Shown piece after piece: positions 52,865-62,170 of a DNA stretch of 64,000 nt. Numbering within the stretch: position 1 is the first letter of the stretch; the number at the start of each line of letters is the position of its first letter. The DNA is taken from contig CAYWNA010000020.1 in the NCBI GenBank assembly GCA_964459305.1, positions 26,377-90,376 of the forward strand. The letters run 5' to 3'. The translations under genes and the position numbers were made by a program. Below the pieces are notes generated by a model, which searched no databases, was not told where the DNA came from, and saw only the letters and a list, made by a program, of their open reading frames with translations. Origin of the DNA: CAYWNA01 sp964459305 (GTDB taxonomy: Bacteria; Planctomycetota; Planctomycetia; Pirellulales; Pirellulaceae).

Positions 52865-54061
52865 CTACTCTTCGACCGGCCGCAACTGGTCAAACCAGAA
52901 CGCATCATCGTCGCGGTGACAGACGATAAAACGTCCCAGGTCCTTCGGGTTCTTGGCCTGGTGGTATTTCAAATAGATGTACCGATCGTCGATCTGTAGG
53001 ATCTGGATCTTGCCGGTCGAGTGCGACATGCAAAAACGTGCCCGTCGCGCCAATCCTGAGCCCGCCCGATTTGCCTCGTCAAAGATCTGGTAGCCCTGGA
53101 CAATCGGCACCTCGTAGGGTTCGTTACCTGCGGTCGGACGTCCCTGGAAGAGGTAGTATGGTGGGCATCCGATATACGACAACTTCGCGTACAACTCGGC
53201 CAATACACCAGGATCGGTATTCACGCCTTTCACCAGCGGACACTGATTGCAGCAAATCACACCATTTTCAATGAAACACGCGATGCCTGCGACAGCAGCC
53301 CGTGTCAGTTCGCGGGGATGGTCAAAGTGGGCCATCAGGTAGATGCGTTTTTTCGGCGTGGAGAACTCGCGGAACACTGCCTGCATCTCGTCGTTCCCCA
53401 GCATGCGCCAGGGATTGAACGCGGGCATCTTGGAACCCACCCGAATGATCTTCACGTGCGGGATGTCACGCAAGGCAGCGAAGATGTCGCCCAATCGACG
53501 CGGGCTCATCAGCAACGGATCACCGCCCGTCAACAGCACGTTGTTGATTTCGGGATGCGCGGCGATGTACTCCAATCCCTGACTGACATCGGTCGAGGCT
53601 TCACCATTGTCGTCCATGAACAGACGTTTTCGGAAGCAATACCGGCAATAGGCGCCGCAGACCTCGTTGCACAGAAGCAGCGCTGTATCGAAGTACTTAT
53701 GCTGGACACCACGGGCGACAGTGATCGCGTCTTCGTTGCTAGCATCCAACTCCCCCCAGTCGCTCAGTTCTTCTTCGCAGGGGACGACAATCCGCCGGAT
53801 GGGATCATCGGGATCTTCCCAGTCAATCAGGTTCAAATAGTAGTCATTGGCTCGGAACGCGTACGTCTCAGTAACTTCCTGCAGTCTCTCTCTCTCGTCC
53901 GGTGGAAGATGTTCCACCTTGTCGAGACTGCGGACGTACCTGACTCCGCTCCGCGCTGTCTGCCTTCTTCGGTTGGAACCCGGGATTTTTGTGGTTTGTA
54001 GAATCAAGGCTTCTCTCCAGGAGAATGGATAGTCACTGTCAACGACGACCGTCGTGGCCAC
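52865..54061 (-). CDS. KamA-family radical SAM aminomutase
   Basis: A 398-residue radical SAM enzyme of the lysine 2,3-aminomutase family. The iron-sulfur motif CGAYCRYCF has Cys135, Cys139 and Cys142, and the PLP lysine is probably in HSTGKIQI near 360. Family segments LLTGGDPLLMSP and VKIIRVGSKMPAFNPWR are clear. Some members (EpmB) modify elongation factor P, others make beta-lysine; no efp or epmA is nearby, so the exact reaction is open. The start is GTG at 54061. Confidence 0.9.
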   Translation of the reverse strand: MATTVVVDSDYPFSWREALILQTTKIPGSNRRRQTARSGVRYVRSLDKVEHLPPDERERLQEVTETYAFRANDYYLNLIDWEDPDDPIRRIVVPCEEELSDWGELDASNEDAITVARGVQHKYFDTALLLCNEVCGAYCRYCFRKRLFMDDNGEASTDVSQGLEYIAAHPEINNVLLTGGDPLLMSPRRLGDIFAALRDIPHVKIIRVGSKMPAFNPWRMLGNDEMQAVFREFSTPKKRIYLMAHFDHPRELTRAAVAGIACFIENGVICCNQCPLVKGVNTDPGVLAELYAKLSYIGCPPYYLFQGRPTAGNEPYEVPIVQGYQIFDEANRAGSGLARRARFCMSHSTGKIQILQIDDRYIYLKYHQAKNPKDLGRFIVCHRDDDAFWFDQLRPVEE

Positions 54062-54444
54062 AGAACTGGGTGATCGCCAGCGGCATTTGTCCCGTCGTTT
54101 GTAGTCGATTTTCGGTCGGATTGCAACTCACGGGACCAAAAAAGCGGCACTAATAAGCTATTTGACAATGACTCCCTTGTCGCTACTCAGTGGCAGTGTT
54201 ATGAGCGGACAAAGACCAGTTTTGCAGGCTCGCGGCAACGTGGGATTATGTCACCGGAGTGATTCGGCCCGTGGGCTGGGGGCCGATATAACGCCAGATC
54301 TCTCTCTTTGATTGGCTCAGAAAGGGACCAAAAAAACGACAAGGACGAAAACGGGATTCCCCTCGATGGGTGGTGCTAGCAGTCGATTATTGCCCGCAAA
54401 GACCGAGGGTTCAATCTGGAGTACAGTGTCGGCTTTGCGGCCTT
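54062..54444. other. Intergenic stretch, no supported gene
   Basis: About 380 bp between the start of the KamA gene and the stop of the GH127 gene, both on the minus strand. A TTGACA hexamer occurs near 54163 on the plus strand, but no gene follows it in that direction. The KamA promoter should lie in the first part. Confidence 0.4.
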
Positions 54445-56526
54445 TCAGTACAGCGGCAGCCACACCGACATTTTCGGTTCGCCTCGGTTGTTCCAGGCAA
54501 AATACGGAATCAGGCGTATCGATACTTGGCGCGGTTCGCCGGTTGGCAGCTCTTGATACAGTCCACCGTCCGGCTTTGCGCCCGGCACAACATGCGCCTC
54601 GGTCTCCAGCACGGTCACGCCGTGTAGCAGATCCGGATCGTGGCGGATCGTCCACTCGGCCCGACGCGGCAGGTGGACGTCTTCGATAGCCACCTCCTCC
54701 GTCAAGTCGATCGACTCCAGGCAATACACGATTGGGCCGCGCATGACCGCCACTTGGTTTCGCGTCTGTTCGACGCGAGCTTGGGCGACCATCAGTCGTA
54801 TTGGCATGGGGAGGGACATGTCGATGACGTCGCCTTCGCACCACGCTCGGTGCAACGCAGCGTACGATTCTAGGCCAGGTGTGAACCCGGCAGGCTCGCC
54901 GTTGATCCGAATCGCCGCGCCTTTCGCCCATTGGGGGATGCGCAGCATAATTGAGAACGGATCGCCGACAGCCAATTCTTCGATCGACACCCTCACGTCG
55001 CCTTCCCATGGGTACTTGGTCGTCTGTGTCAGCTTCAGCTTCCGGCCGTCTGGCAGCTCGGTCTCAAGTACATTGCCCCCGTAATGGTGCAGCCACAGTC
55101 CTTCGTCGCTGGTGCTGTAGAGGTAGCCGTGCATCGACGCGACGGTGCGCAGCAGGTTCGTCGGGCAGCAGATCTGTCGTTCGCCTGGATCGATCCGTTG
55201 ATGGTAGTCGTTGCTCAACAGTTCATGCTCCGGTCCGTACCAACGGAGCGGATTCGTATACGACCATCCCTTGCCGGTGACATTGATGCCCGACAGGATC
55301 GAGTTGTAGGCGGTTCGTTCCATGATGTCCGCAAACCGAGCTTCGCCCGTCACAAACAGCATGCGCCAGTTCCACATCATGTTGCCGATCTGGCCGCATG
55401 TTTCGTTATAAGCTGTGGAGCCGGGCAAATCGTACGGAAGTCCCGCTGCTTCGTGGACCTCGTCGTTCATGATCACTCGTTTGCCGGGCTGATAGCTGCG
55501 GTTGGACAGACCTTTGTGTACGGGACACACACCGCCGGTGATGTACATCTTCTTCTTGGTCAGGTCGTGCCACAATCGCTCAAGTGCCCGCAGCAATGTA
55601 CTATCGCCGGTTTCCAGGTAGGCGTCAGTGGCTCCAGCGTAGAGATAGGTAAAGAAAACGGAGTGGCCGACGACCTCGGTTTCTTGTCGCAACGGCCGGC
55701 GGTCCTGATTCAGGTCCGTGCCACCCAACGGGCGGCCCCACGACATCCGGCCGATCTCACCTCGTTTGCGCCCGCGGTTGTTGATGATGATGTTAGCAAG
55801 ATCCAGGTACTTCTTCTTTCCGGTCGTTCGATACAGTTCGACACTGGCCATGATGATCGAGGGATTCACCGGACAGTTGGCCAGCATGGGATCGCCGTCC
55901 TTGTACGTCTGGTGCACATAGTCCGCCGCGCGTTTGGCGACGTCCAGGAGGTCTGTCTTGCCGGTGATACGATGGTGGACGCAGGCCGCGGTTATCAGAT
56001 GGCCCATCGTGTAGAGTTCATGGTGATGCTGAAAGGCGAATCGGTCCAAACCGCGCAAGGTGACCTGGGTGGCGATGTACCCGTCAGGTTGCTGAGCCTT
56101 GACGATGACTGCGATGATCTCATCCATCTTCGCCAACAGCGCCGGATCGCGGGTCTGGGTATAGATGTAGCACGCTGATTCCAGCCACTTGTAGATCCAA
56201 GCGTCTTCCCAGTAGCAGCCTTTGGCCTCACCAGCTTTCTCGCCAGCGGCGACAAGCATGTTGTTCCACGCCCAGTCGTCCGCCAGATCCCACAGCCGAG
56301 GCAAAGTCACATTGTGGGCCTTTCGAAACTGCTGCGTCCAGAATCCGTCCGTCCACCGAACGTCCGCAAGATCGACGCTGGTGAGCCGGGCGTGAGGACT
56401 ACCGTCGGTTTTGATGATGCCACAATCGCGACTGGGTACGGCATCCTTCGCCGAAGCGATGATCTGCGCGAAGGAAAACGAAACCACAACGACGAGAATC
56501 GGGGCGTTGGGTAACACAATACGCAT
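54445..56526 (-). CDS. Secreted glycoside hydrolase family 127-like (DUF1680) enzyme
   Basis: A 693-residue enzyme related to GH127 beta-L-arabinofuranosidase HypBA1. The N-terminus is a signal peptide (LVVVVSFSFAQIIASA). An (alpha/alpha)6-barrel region contains YWEDAWIYKWLE and HELYTMGHLI. The catalytic/zinc cysteines appear as CCPTNLLR (Cys453/Cys454), and NETCGQIG supplies the Glu and third Cys seen in the family. A C-terminal beta-sandwich follows. It should release L-arabinose-type sugars outside the cytoplasm. The ATG at 56526 has GGAGAGAG upstream. It is divergent from the GH29 gene. Confidence 0.9.
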   Translation of the reverse strand: MRIVLPNAPILVVVVSFSFAQIIASAKDAVPSRDCGIIKTDGSPHARLTSVDLADVRWTDGFWTQQFRKAHNVTLPRLWDLADDWAWNNMLVAAGEKAGEAKGCYWEDAWIYKWLESACYIYTQTRDPALLAKMDEIIAVIVKAQQPDGYIATQVTLRGLDRFAFQHHHELYTMGHLITAACVHHRITGKTDLLDVAKRAADYVHQTYKDGDPMLANCPVNPSIIMASVELYRTTGKKKYLDLANIIINNRGRKRGEIGRMSWGRPLGGTDLNQDRRPLRQETEVVGHSVFFTYLYAGATDAYLETGDSTLLRALERLWHDLTKKKMYITGGVCPVHKGLSNRSYQPGKRVIMNDEVHEAAGLPYDLPGSTAYNETCGQIGNMMWNWRMLFVTGEARFADIMERTAYNSILSGINVTGKGWSYTNPLRWYGPEHELLSNDYHQRIDPGERQICCPTNLLRTVASMHGYLYSTSDEGLWLHHYGGNVLETELPDGRKLKLTQTTKYPWEGDVRVSIEELAVGDPFSIMLRIPQWAKGAAIRINGEPAGFTPGLESYAALHRAWCEGDVIDMSLPMPIRLMVAQARVEQTRNQVAVMRGPIVYCLESIDLTEEVAIEDVHLPRRAEWTIRHDPDLLHGVTVLETEAHVVPGAKPDGGLYQELPTGEPRQVSIRLIPYFAWNNRGEPKMSVWLPLY

Positions 56527-56844
56527 AGCACTCTCTCCAGAATCTACCATCGTCACCGGCGCGGCAGGGCGCATTGACAATAGGAAACCAGCATTCGACG
56601 TTGCACGCAATACGTTTGCCTTCGAGATTGTGCAGGTGAAGCACCGTCTAGATTAGGTCCGAGAAGCGTCCTCCCAAGTCGTGGCCGGTTACAGGTGTAC
56701 CCCGTGCTAAGCTGGGGACGTTTTCGCTAGAATAGCTGAGCAATAGGCGCGGGAGTCTGAATGATTTTGCCCGGGGAAGCCGAGGTAGAATCGCCTCTGG
56801 GCAGAATCACAACGCAACAGTCCGGCAAACGTTGGAGAACCGAT
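56527..56844. other. Divergent promoter region of GH127 and GH29 genes
   Basis: A 318-bp gap between two divergent glycosidase genes, so it should hold both promoters. I see no clear operator palindrome. Open frames extend into it from both genes but have no signal-peptide character. Confidence 0.45.
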
Positions 56845-58503
56845 ATGACCAAGCCTGGAATCATTGTGAGTTTCGCAAGTTCGCTGTTAGTCGTTGGAGC
56901 CGTCTCGCTCGAGGCGGGTGCGGCGCAACCGGAAACGCCGCTGGGCGCAAATCGAAACAAACCCGAACGGTTGGAGTGGCTTCAGGATGCCGGGTTCGGC
57001 ATGTTCATCCACTGGAGCCACGACAGCCAGATAGGCAGTGTGATCAGCCACAGCATGGTGGGTGCGTCCGAGGAGTACCTGGAATGGTTCGTCAATGAAT
57101 TGCCGAAAACTTTCAATCCGAAACGATGGGATGCGGACGAGATTGCGGCGTTGGCCAAACTGTGCGGCATGAGATACGTGGTGCTGACCACCAAGCACCA
57201 CAGCGGCTTCTGCCTGTGGGACACCAAGACCACGGACTTCAACATCATGAACACGCCGTACGGAAAGGACGTCGTCGCCGATTATGTCACGGCGCTCCGA
57301 CGTCACGGCTTGGCGGTGGGCTTCTATTTCTCGCCTGAAGATTTTCACTGGCTGCACCGCAACGGTCACACCGTTCGACGTCGTGGCGGCGACAGACCCG
57401 ATGCCGATACACACAAGGAATACGGCGAGTTCACTCGAGCCCAGTTGACCGAACTCTTCACGGACTATGGCCCAGTGGACGTGCTGTTCATCGACGGAGA
57501 GGGTGAAGAGTTGACCAAGCAGGTGGCGTGGGACCTGCAGCCCAACTGCCTGATCACGCGCGGCGCAATCGAGACGCCCGAGCAGTACGTGCCGGGCCGA
57601 GCGCCGGAAGGCCCGTGGGAATCGTGCATCACCATGGGCACGCAATGGCAGTACAAGCCAACGAACGACGAGTACAAATCCGGCACGCGAATGATCGAAC
57701 TCCTGATCGAAACGCGAGCCAAAGGCGGCGCGTTGCTGTTGAACGTCGGGCCCAAACCGAACGGCAAACTGCCAAAAGAGCAAGAGGAACGTTTGCAGGA
57801 GATCGCGTTGTGGCAGGTGGTCAATGGTGAGTCGATCCGCAATACACGCCCCTGGACCGTGACTAACGAAGAGAACATTTGGTTCACGAAGAAGAAGGAC
57901 GAGAACACGGTCTTCGCATTCCTCACCCGCATTCCGGATTGGAGCAGGGGGGAACGCAAGGAGTTCGTGCTGCGGTCGACGAGGGCAACAGAGGAAACGC
58001 GGATCAGCGTGCTCGGTCATGCGGGCGAGGTCGTAGAATACAATCCGGCCGCAGATCCAACGCCACGATTCCGCCAGACGGACCAAGGTCTGGAGTTGTC
58101 CGCCGTGCGTGCACAACGTCTGTATAACAACCACAAATGGCACAATCCGCTTGTGGTGAAGATCGAAAACGTCGAACCTGCATTTCAGCGACCACCGCAC
58201 GTCGAGACGCTCGGTGGCAAATCCCTCGGCAGCGGCAAAGTCAGCTACAGCGGCACCCTCGTCGATCTAGCCGGAGCCGATCGCGTGGAAGTGGGATTCG
58301 AGTATCAAGTATACGGGGGCTTTGCTGCCGCCATGCACAATACGCAATGGTCGCTGTCGCCCATGGTGACGATGAACGAACCCGGCGATTTCAAAGTCGA
58401 AGCGGAGGGGCTGAAACCCGGGGAGACCTATCAATTCCGGGCGATCGTCAAGCATCCGCGGATCACCATGCGGGGTGATCACAAGCGAGTTGATGTGAAA
58501 TAG
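56845..58503 (+). CDS. Alpha-L-fucosidase, GH29
   Basis: A 552-residue glycosidase with a signal peptide (IIVSFASSLLVVGAVSLEAGAA). The barrel starts GFGMFIHWSHDSQ and has YVVLTTKHHSGFCLWDT, both typical of GH29. The nucleophile should be Asp217 in DVLFIDGEG. A C-terminal beta-domain (about 360-552) ends the protein. It removes alpha-L-fucose from glycans. The ATG at 56845 has GGAGAA 7 nt upstream and starts the signal peptide properly; the longer frame to 56761 does not. Confidence 0.92.
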   Translation: MTKPGIIVSFASSLLVVGAVSLEAGAAQPETPLGANRNKPERLEWLQDAGFGMFIHWSHDSQIGSVISHSMVGASEEYLEWFVNELPKTFNPKRWDADEIAALAKLCGMRYVVLTTKHHSGFCLWDTKTTDFNIMNTPYGKDVVADYVTALRRHGLAVGFYFSPEDFHWLHRNGHTVRRRGGDRPDADTHKEYGEFTRAQLTELFTDYGPVDVLFIDGEGEELTKQVAWDLQPNCLITRGAIETPEQYVPGRAPEGPWESCITMGTQWQYKPTNDEYKSGTRMIELLIETRAKGGALLLNVGPKPNGKLPKEQEERLQEIALWQVVNGESIRNTRPWTVTNEENIWFTKKKDENTVFAFLTRIPDWSRGERKEFVLRSTRATEETRISVLGHAGEVVEYNPAADPTPRFRQTDQGLELSAVRAQRLYNNHKWHNPLVVKIENVEPAFQRPPHVETLGGKSLGSGKVSYSGTLVDLAGADRVEVGFEYQVYGGFAAAMHNTQWSLSPMVTMNEPGDFKVEAEGLKPGETYQFRAIVKHPRITMRGDHKRVDVK

Positions 58504-58510
58504 CACCTGA

Positions 58511-58538
58511 CGCAGGAAGGGGTTTGTAGCTGGATTCG
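58511..58538. repeat. Short dispersed repeat, copy B
   Basis: Matches 7001-7028 at 25 of 28 positions (CGCAGGAAG...GTAGCTGGATTCG). It lies 8 bp after the GH29 stop codon and continues CAAGAATTCAGGCGGCTAG, which is not shared. Confidence 0.6.
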
Positions 58539-58570
58539 CAAGAATTCAGGCGGCTAGGTCCCACAGACCA

Positions 58571-59314
58571 CTATCGGCGAGATTCTGTATTTCTGCGGGC
58601 CAACTCGTCGCGGATCTTGGCCGCCACTTCGTACTGCTCTTTGGCCACTGCATCCTCAAGCTGTTCGTGCAAAGTGCGACCGACCTCGTAATGGTCGCGA
58701 AGTGATTCCCGAAGGTCCTTGAGTCGGGCGACCAAATCGTCGTCGTCGAACATCTCCTCTGCGTCGTGCCCGGCGAATACCTCGTGCAGATTCTCAAGTC
58801 CTTCGTTGATGTGATGAATGGCTGCATCGGGTGAGTCTTCTTCCAGTTCAGCCAACGCGGCCGCCTGGATGCGATGGTACATCACGAACGGGCGATACTG
58901 TTCGTGAGACATCGTCCACTGTTCGTCTGGCGAGTGGGCGGCGCAAAAGTCCATCAAGGCCAATGTGTGATCGGCATCGGTCACCGCCTGCCCGAATTCA
59001 CGCAACGCCAACCAGCAAATCCTGCGATGATAGTACTGCACAAACTCCCGATCGACGCCGGCACACTGATCGTCAGTGAGCACCAGATCTTCGTCGCGGA
59101 GGCGTTCAGCGAGCAAGTAGTCATAGTACGTCTCGAAGCCATGCGGGTTGGCCCCGTCCGGACGGCCGGTTGTCTCCATTTGCAGCAGGCCCATGTCGAT
59201 CCGCATCTGGATGACGCCGCGCCCATCGCCACCCTTTGCCAAGCGAACGCTCACCGCATCCGGATCATAGGGCCATTCGTCTAAGACCGCGTCGATATTC
59301 TGACTTTCTGACAT
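58571..59314 (-). CDS. UVR-motif protein
   Basis: A 247-residue soluble protein ending in a UvrB/UvrC-type motif (LHEQLEDAVAKEQYEVAAKIRDEL), a helical hairpin used for protein-protein contact. The N-terminal part (GVIQMRIDMGLLQME, FETYYDYLLAERLRDEDLVL) is of unknown function but looks like a conserved planctomycete domain. The ATG at 59314 starts MSESQNIDAVLDEWP; the upstream open frame is less likely. A role in protein quality control, as for McsA-type UVR proteins, is only a guess. Confidence 0.75.
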   Translation of the reverse strand: MSESQNIDAVLDEWPYDPDAVSVRLAKGGDGRGVIQMRIDMGLLQMETTGRPDGANPHGFETYYDYLLAERLRDEDLVLTDDQCAGVDREFVQYYHRRICWLALREFGQAVTDADHTLALMDFCAAHSPDEQWTMSHEQYRPFVMYHRIQAAALAELEEDSPDAAIHHINEGLENLHEVFAGHDAEEMFDDDDLVARLKDLRESLRDHYEVGRTLHEQLEDAVAKEQYEVAAKIRDELARRNTESRR

Positions 59315-59888
59315 TGCGATTCCACTATCTCGGAAATGAGGAGGCGGACTCGACGGCCTCCCATGTCCAATTATAGCAGACGCAAGCCGTTCACCGACCC
59401 GGGGCAAACGGCTTTGCCTGGAAACGCCGACGACGAGCCCCCACGAATCACATGCAGCGGTGTTCACAACGTGAGTCAGCGCAAGGTCTTGGGGCCACTT
59501 GCTCAGAACCACCGCGGGTTGAAGCCCCAAACGCAAGCGGGTGAGTTGCCGGTGGGTCCGTCGCTTGCACTGGGAGATGGGGCAATCCACGTAGATCCCT
59601 CGCACGCCAGATCCGAGTTATGCGGTCGCACGCTGTGATGCTGGCGCGGCCGAGTCCGGATGAACCAGTTGCGACGGTTCCTTGCGTTGTGATGGACATG
59701 TGACGCAGTTGAGAAAAACTGGGTAGGTTGATTTGTCCGTGCCGAGCAGTGTCATGGAGCGCTGTTGTCGCGATCCATGATTCCAATTTACCAAATGGTT
59801 GCGTTGGCAAGACCATTCGGCTACCTTGACAATAGTGGCTGCGAGAAAGCCTCACGGTCCTTATCAAGCCAACATCCGGGGATACGCC
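59315..59888. other. Intergenic stretch, no supported gene
   Basis: About 570 bp between the divergent UVR-motif gene and flgG. A 139-codon minus-strand frame at 59448-59867 is low in domain character and I do not call it. The flgG promoter should lie near 59800; I see no clear sigma-54 or sigma-28 site. Confidence 0.45.
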
Positions 59889-60683
59889 ATGTCGATTCGA
59901 TCGATGTACACGAGCGCGACGTCACTGGAGTCCCAGTCCACGATGATCGAAAACAGCGCTAACAACCTGGCCAACCTCAACACAACGGCGTTCAAGTCTA
60001 GTCGCGTTTCGTTTCAGGATGTGTTTTACCACACAACACAAGCGGCTGGCGCGGAAACAGCAAGCGGGGTGGAGAGGCCCGTGGGAATCCAGGTTGGCAA
60101 TGGAGTGAAACTCGCGGCGATCGCCAAAGACTTCGAGCAAGGCACGTTGGAACTTACCGGTCGTGAACTCGACATCGGCATTAATGGTGCCGGGTTTCTC
60201 CGAGTCCAGAATGCAGGCGGTGGGATCCGTTACACGCGGGACGGCGCCCTGCAACTCACGGCCACCGGGCAACTAACAACTTCGGGTGGTTTTCTTGTTG
60301 AGCCGGCCATCACGATTCCCACGGACGCCCTGTCTGTAGGCATCGGGGCCGACGGAGCGGTTTTCGTCGAACCGGCTACGGCTCCGGGAACGACGGTCGA
60401 GGTTGGGCAGCTTGAATTGTCTCGCTTTGTCAATCCGCAGGGGCTGTTTTTCGATGGTGGCAACCTCTATGCCGAAACAGCAGCGTCCGGGACACCGACC
60501 ACAGGAACGCCCGGAACAGATGGATTGGGGTCGATCCAACAAGGCTTCCTGGAAGATTCGAATGTGGACGTGGTGACCGAGCTGATCGAACTGATCACGG
60601 CTCAGCGAGCGTTTGAGGCCGCGGCACGCGTGCTGGAAGCCGGCTCGGAGATGATCCAAACCGCCAACGAGATATTCAATTAG
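59889..60683 (+). CDS. flgG: Flagellar distal rod protein FlgG
   Basis: A 264-residue flagellar rod/hook-family protein, the normal size of FlgG. The N-terminal signature is SLESQSTMIENSANNLANLNTTAFKSS and the C-terminal coil is VTELIELITAQRAFEAAARVLE followed by MIQTANEIFN. The central part has the GAGFLRVQNAGGGIRYTRDG segment of the family. It forms the distal rod between the cell envelope and the hook. No other flagellar gene is in the window up to 64 kb, so the gene may stand alone or begin a cluster interrupted by STAS/RsbW genes. Confidence 0.9.
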   Translation: MSIRSMYTSATSLESQSTMIENSANNLANLNTTAFKSSRVSFQDVFYHTTQAAGAETASGVERPVGIQVGNGVKLAAIAKDFEQGTLELTGRELDIGINGAGFLRVQNAGGGIRYTRDGALQLTATGQLTTSGGFLVEPAITIPTDALSVGIGADGAVFVEPATAPGTTVEVGQLELSRFVNPQGLFFDGGNLYAETAASGTPTTGTPGTDGLGSIQQGFLEDSNVDVVTELIELITAQRAFEAAARVLEAGSEMIQTANEIFN

Positions 60684-60837
60684 ACATCGAGGTCCGATAT
60701 ATAGAGGCTATCGTCCTGGTCCCCGCACATAGCTCGCGAGTCGGACATCTGGATGCCCCAGCTTGACACGGATGGGGTGTGGGTTAGACTGTCGTTTTCT
60801 GCTGCATCAAGAAAGCCCCCCTAGTAGGAGTTCCCGG

Positions 60838-61191
60838 ATGCCCGAGGAACCGTCTCACGTAACGGTCACGGCCAAAAATGGCGCTCATGTCGTCGAGTTC
60901 AGTGATCGCAAGATCTTGGAGGTGTCCATTCGGAACATTGGAGACGAACTGTCCGTTCTTGTGGACGCCCAGGATGCGATAAGACTCGTTCTGAGTTTCA
61001 AGAACGTCGATCACATATCTAGCGCTGCGCTGGGAATGCTGATCAGCGTCCAGAAGGCGGTGAGGCAGAAACAAGGGAAACTGTTCCTGGCAGACCTGGA
61101 ACCGAGGATCTACGAGGTGTTCAAGATCACGGGGCTGCACAAGTTGTTCGAGATCCACGAAACTGTCGATCGGGTGATGGAACACGTCTAG
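60838..61191 (+). CDS. STAS-domain anti-sigma factor antagonist
   Basis: A 117-residue single-domain STAS protein. The regulatory serine lies in DHISSAALGMLIS, the same place as in SpoIIAA/RsbV. TAGGAG is 7 nt before the ATG. The adjacent downstream gene encodes the kinase-type partner, so this pair is a partner-switching module. It shares a LFEI..TVD ending with the STAS protein at 23138, showing that the two belong to one subfamily, but the sequences differ enough not to be a recent copy. Confidence 0.9.
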   Translation: MPEEPSHVTVTAKNGAHVVEFSDRKILEVSIRNIGDELSVLVDAQDAIRLVLSFKNVDHISSAALGMLISVQKAVRQKQGKLFLADLEPRIYEVFKITGLHKLFEIHETVDRVMEHV

Positions 61192-61258
61192 TGTACGTGG
61201 TGGCGGGTCATCCTGCCGCCCCAACGCGTTCTGCTTCAATCCCTGGCCGTTGCACAGC

Positions 61259-62170
61259 ATGAACATCGATCCCGATACCGAAACGACGCTCAGGGTCATC
61301 GATATCGACAGCACTCTGAAGGCGGCGCAAGAGCCCGAAGAGATCATTCGGGGCGAGTTGGCTAGGTGTGGGTACAGTAAGGACGCCACGCTTCACATCA
61401 GGCTCGCACTGGGAGAGGCCATCGTCAATGCGGTCGAGCATGGAAATGGCGGTGATCCCAACAAGCGAATCACCATTCGTTTCAGCGTCACGCCCGAGCG
61501 GGCCCTTATACTAGTTCGAGACCAGGGTGTCGGCTTCGACCCGTCAGCCGTACCTGAACCGACCACAGGGGACTGCCTGCCCCTTACGCCCGGACGAGGC
61601 ATCATGCTGATGCGGGCGTACATGAACGAGATGCATTATCGGGAAGGCGGGACCGAGATCTGTCTGATCAAGCGAAACGATGCTCATTTGTCGGACGACG
61701 CGGGCTCAGCCCGCTGCAGCGACTCCTGGTCGGCAGACGGCATGGAGTTCGATTCCGATATCGAAACGACGCTCGAACCCATCGTGATTGAAAGCACGAT
61801 GGAGGCGACCCAGGAGCCGGAACAGATCATCATGGACGAACTGAATCGGTGTGGGTACAGTGAGGACGCAGTCTTCGATATCCATCTCGCACTGGCGGAG
61901 GCACTGGCCAATGCGGTCAAGCATGGAAACCGTGGTGACCCCAACAAGCGCATCAAGGTGCGATACAGCATTTCGCCGGAAAGGGCCGTCATCCTGGTGC
62001 GAGACCAAGGCGACGGCTTCGACCCATCAAGCGTAGCCGACCCAACCAAGGCGGAGCATCTGCCTTTGACGTCCGGGCGCGGCGTCATACTGATGCGGGC
62101 TTACATGAGCGAAGTGCATTATCGCAAGGGCGGAACCGAAGTCTGCCTGATCAAAGTGAATGACAGTTGA
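61259..62170 (+). CDS. Tandem RsbW-like histidine-kinase-fold protein
   Basis: A 303-residue protein made of two complete HATPase domains of the RsbW/SpoIIAB anti-sigma kinase family in one chain. Each has the N box (ALGEAIVNAVEHGN in the first, ALAEALANAVKHGN in the second), the G1 box (DQGVGFDP, DQGDGFDP) and a glycine-rich G2 region (GRGIMLMRAYM, GRGVILMRAYM). By my count the two 133-residue units match ungapped at 91 positions. A short linker (SDDAGSARCSDSW region) joins them. The usual RsbW is a single domain that dimerises, so this may act as a covalent dimer. The ATG at 61259 is preceded by an in-frame TTG at 61250. Confidence 0.9.
   Translation: MNIDPDTETTLRVIDIDSTLKAAQEPEEIIRGELARCGYSKDATLHIRLALGEAIVNAVEHGNGGDPNKRITIRFSVTPERALILVRDQGVGFDPSAVPEPTTGDCLPLTPGRGIMLMRAYMNEMHYREGGTEICLIKRNDAHLSDDAGSARCSDSWSADGMEFDSDIETTLEPIVIESTMEATQEPEQIIMDELNRCGYSEDAVFDIHLALAEALANAVKHGNRGDPNKRIKVRYSISPERAVILVRDQGDGFDPSSVADPTKAEHLPLTSGRGVILMRAYMSEVHYRKGGTEVCLIKVNDS

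Noticed and set aside
54155..54200. TTGACA promoter-like hexamer
   Set aside because: No convincing -10 match at proper spacing and no gene begins downstream on that strand.
59448..59867. 139-codon minus-strand frame upstream of flgG
   Set aside because: Arg/Thr/His-rich translation without domain character, and it would overlap the expected flgG promoter.
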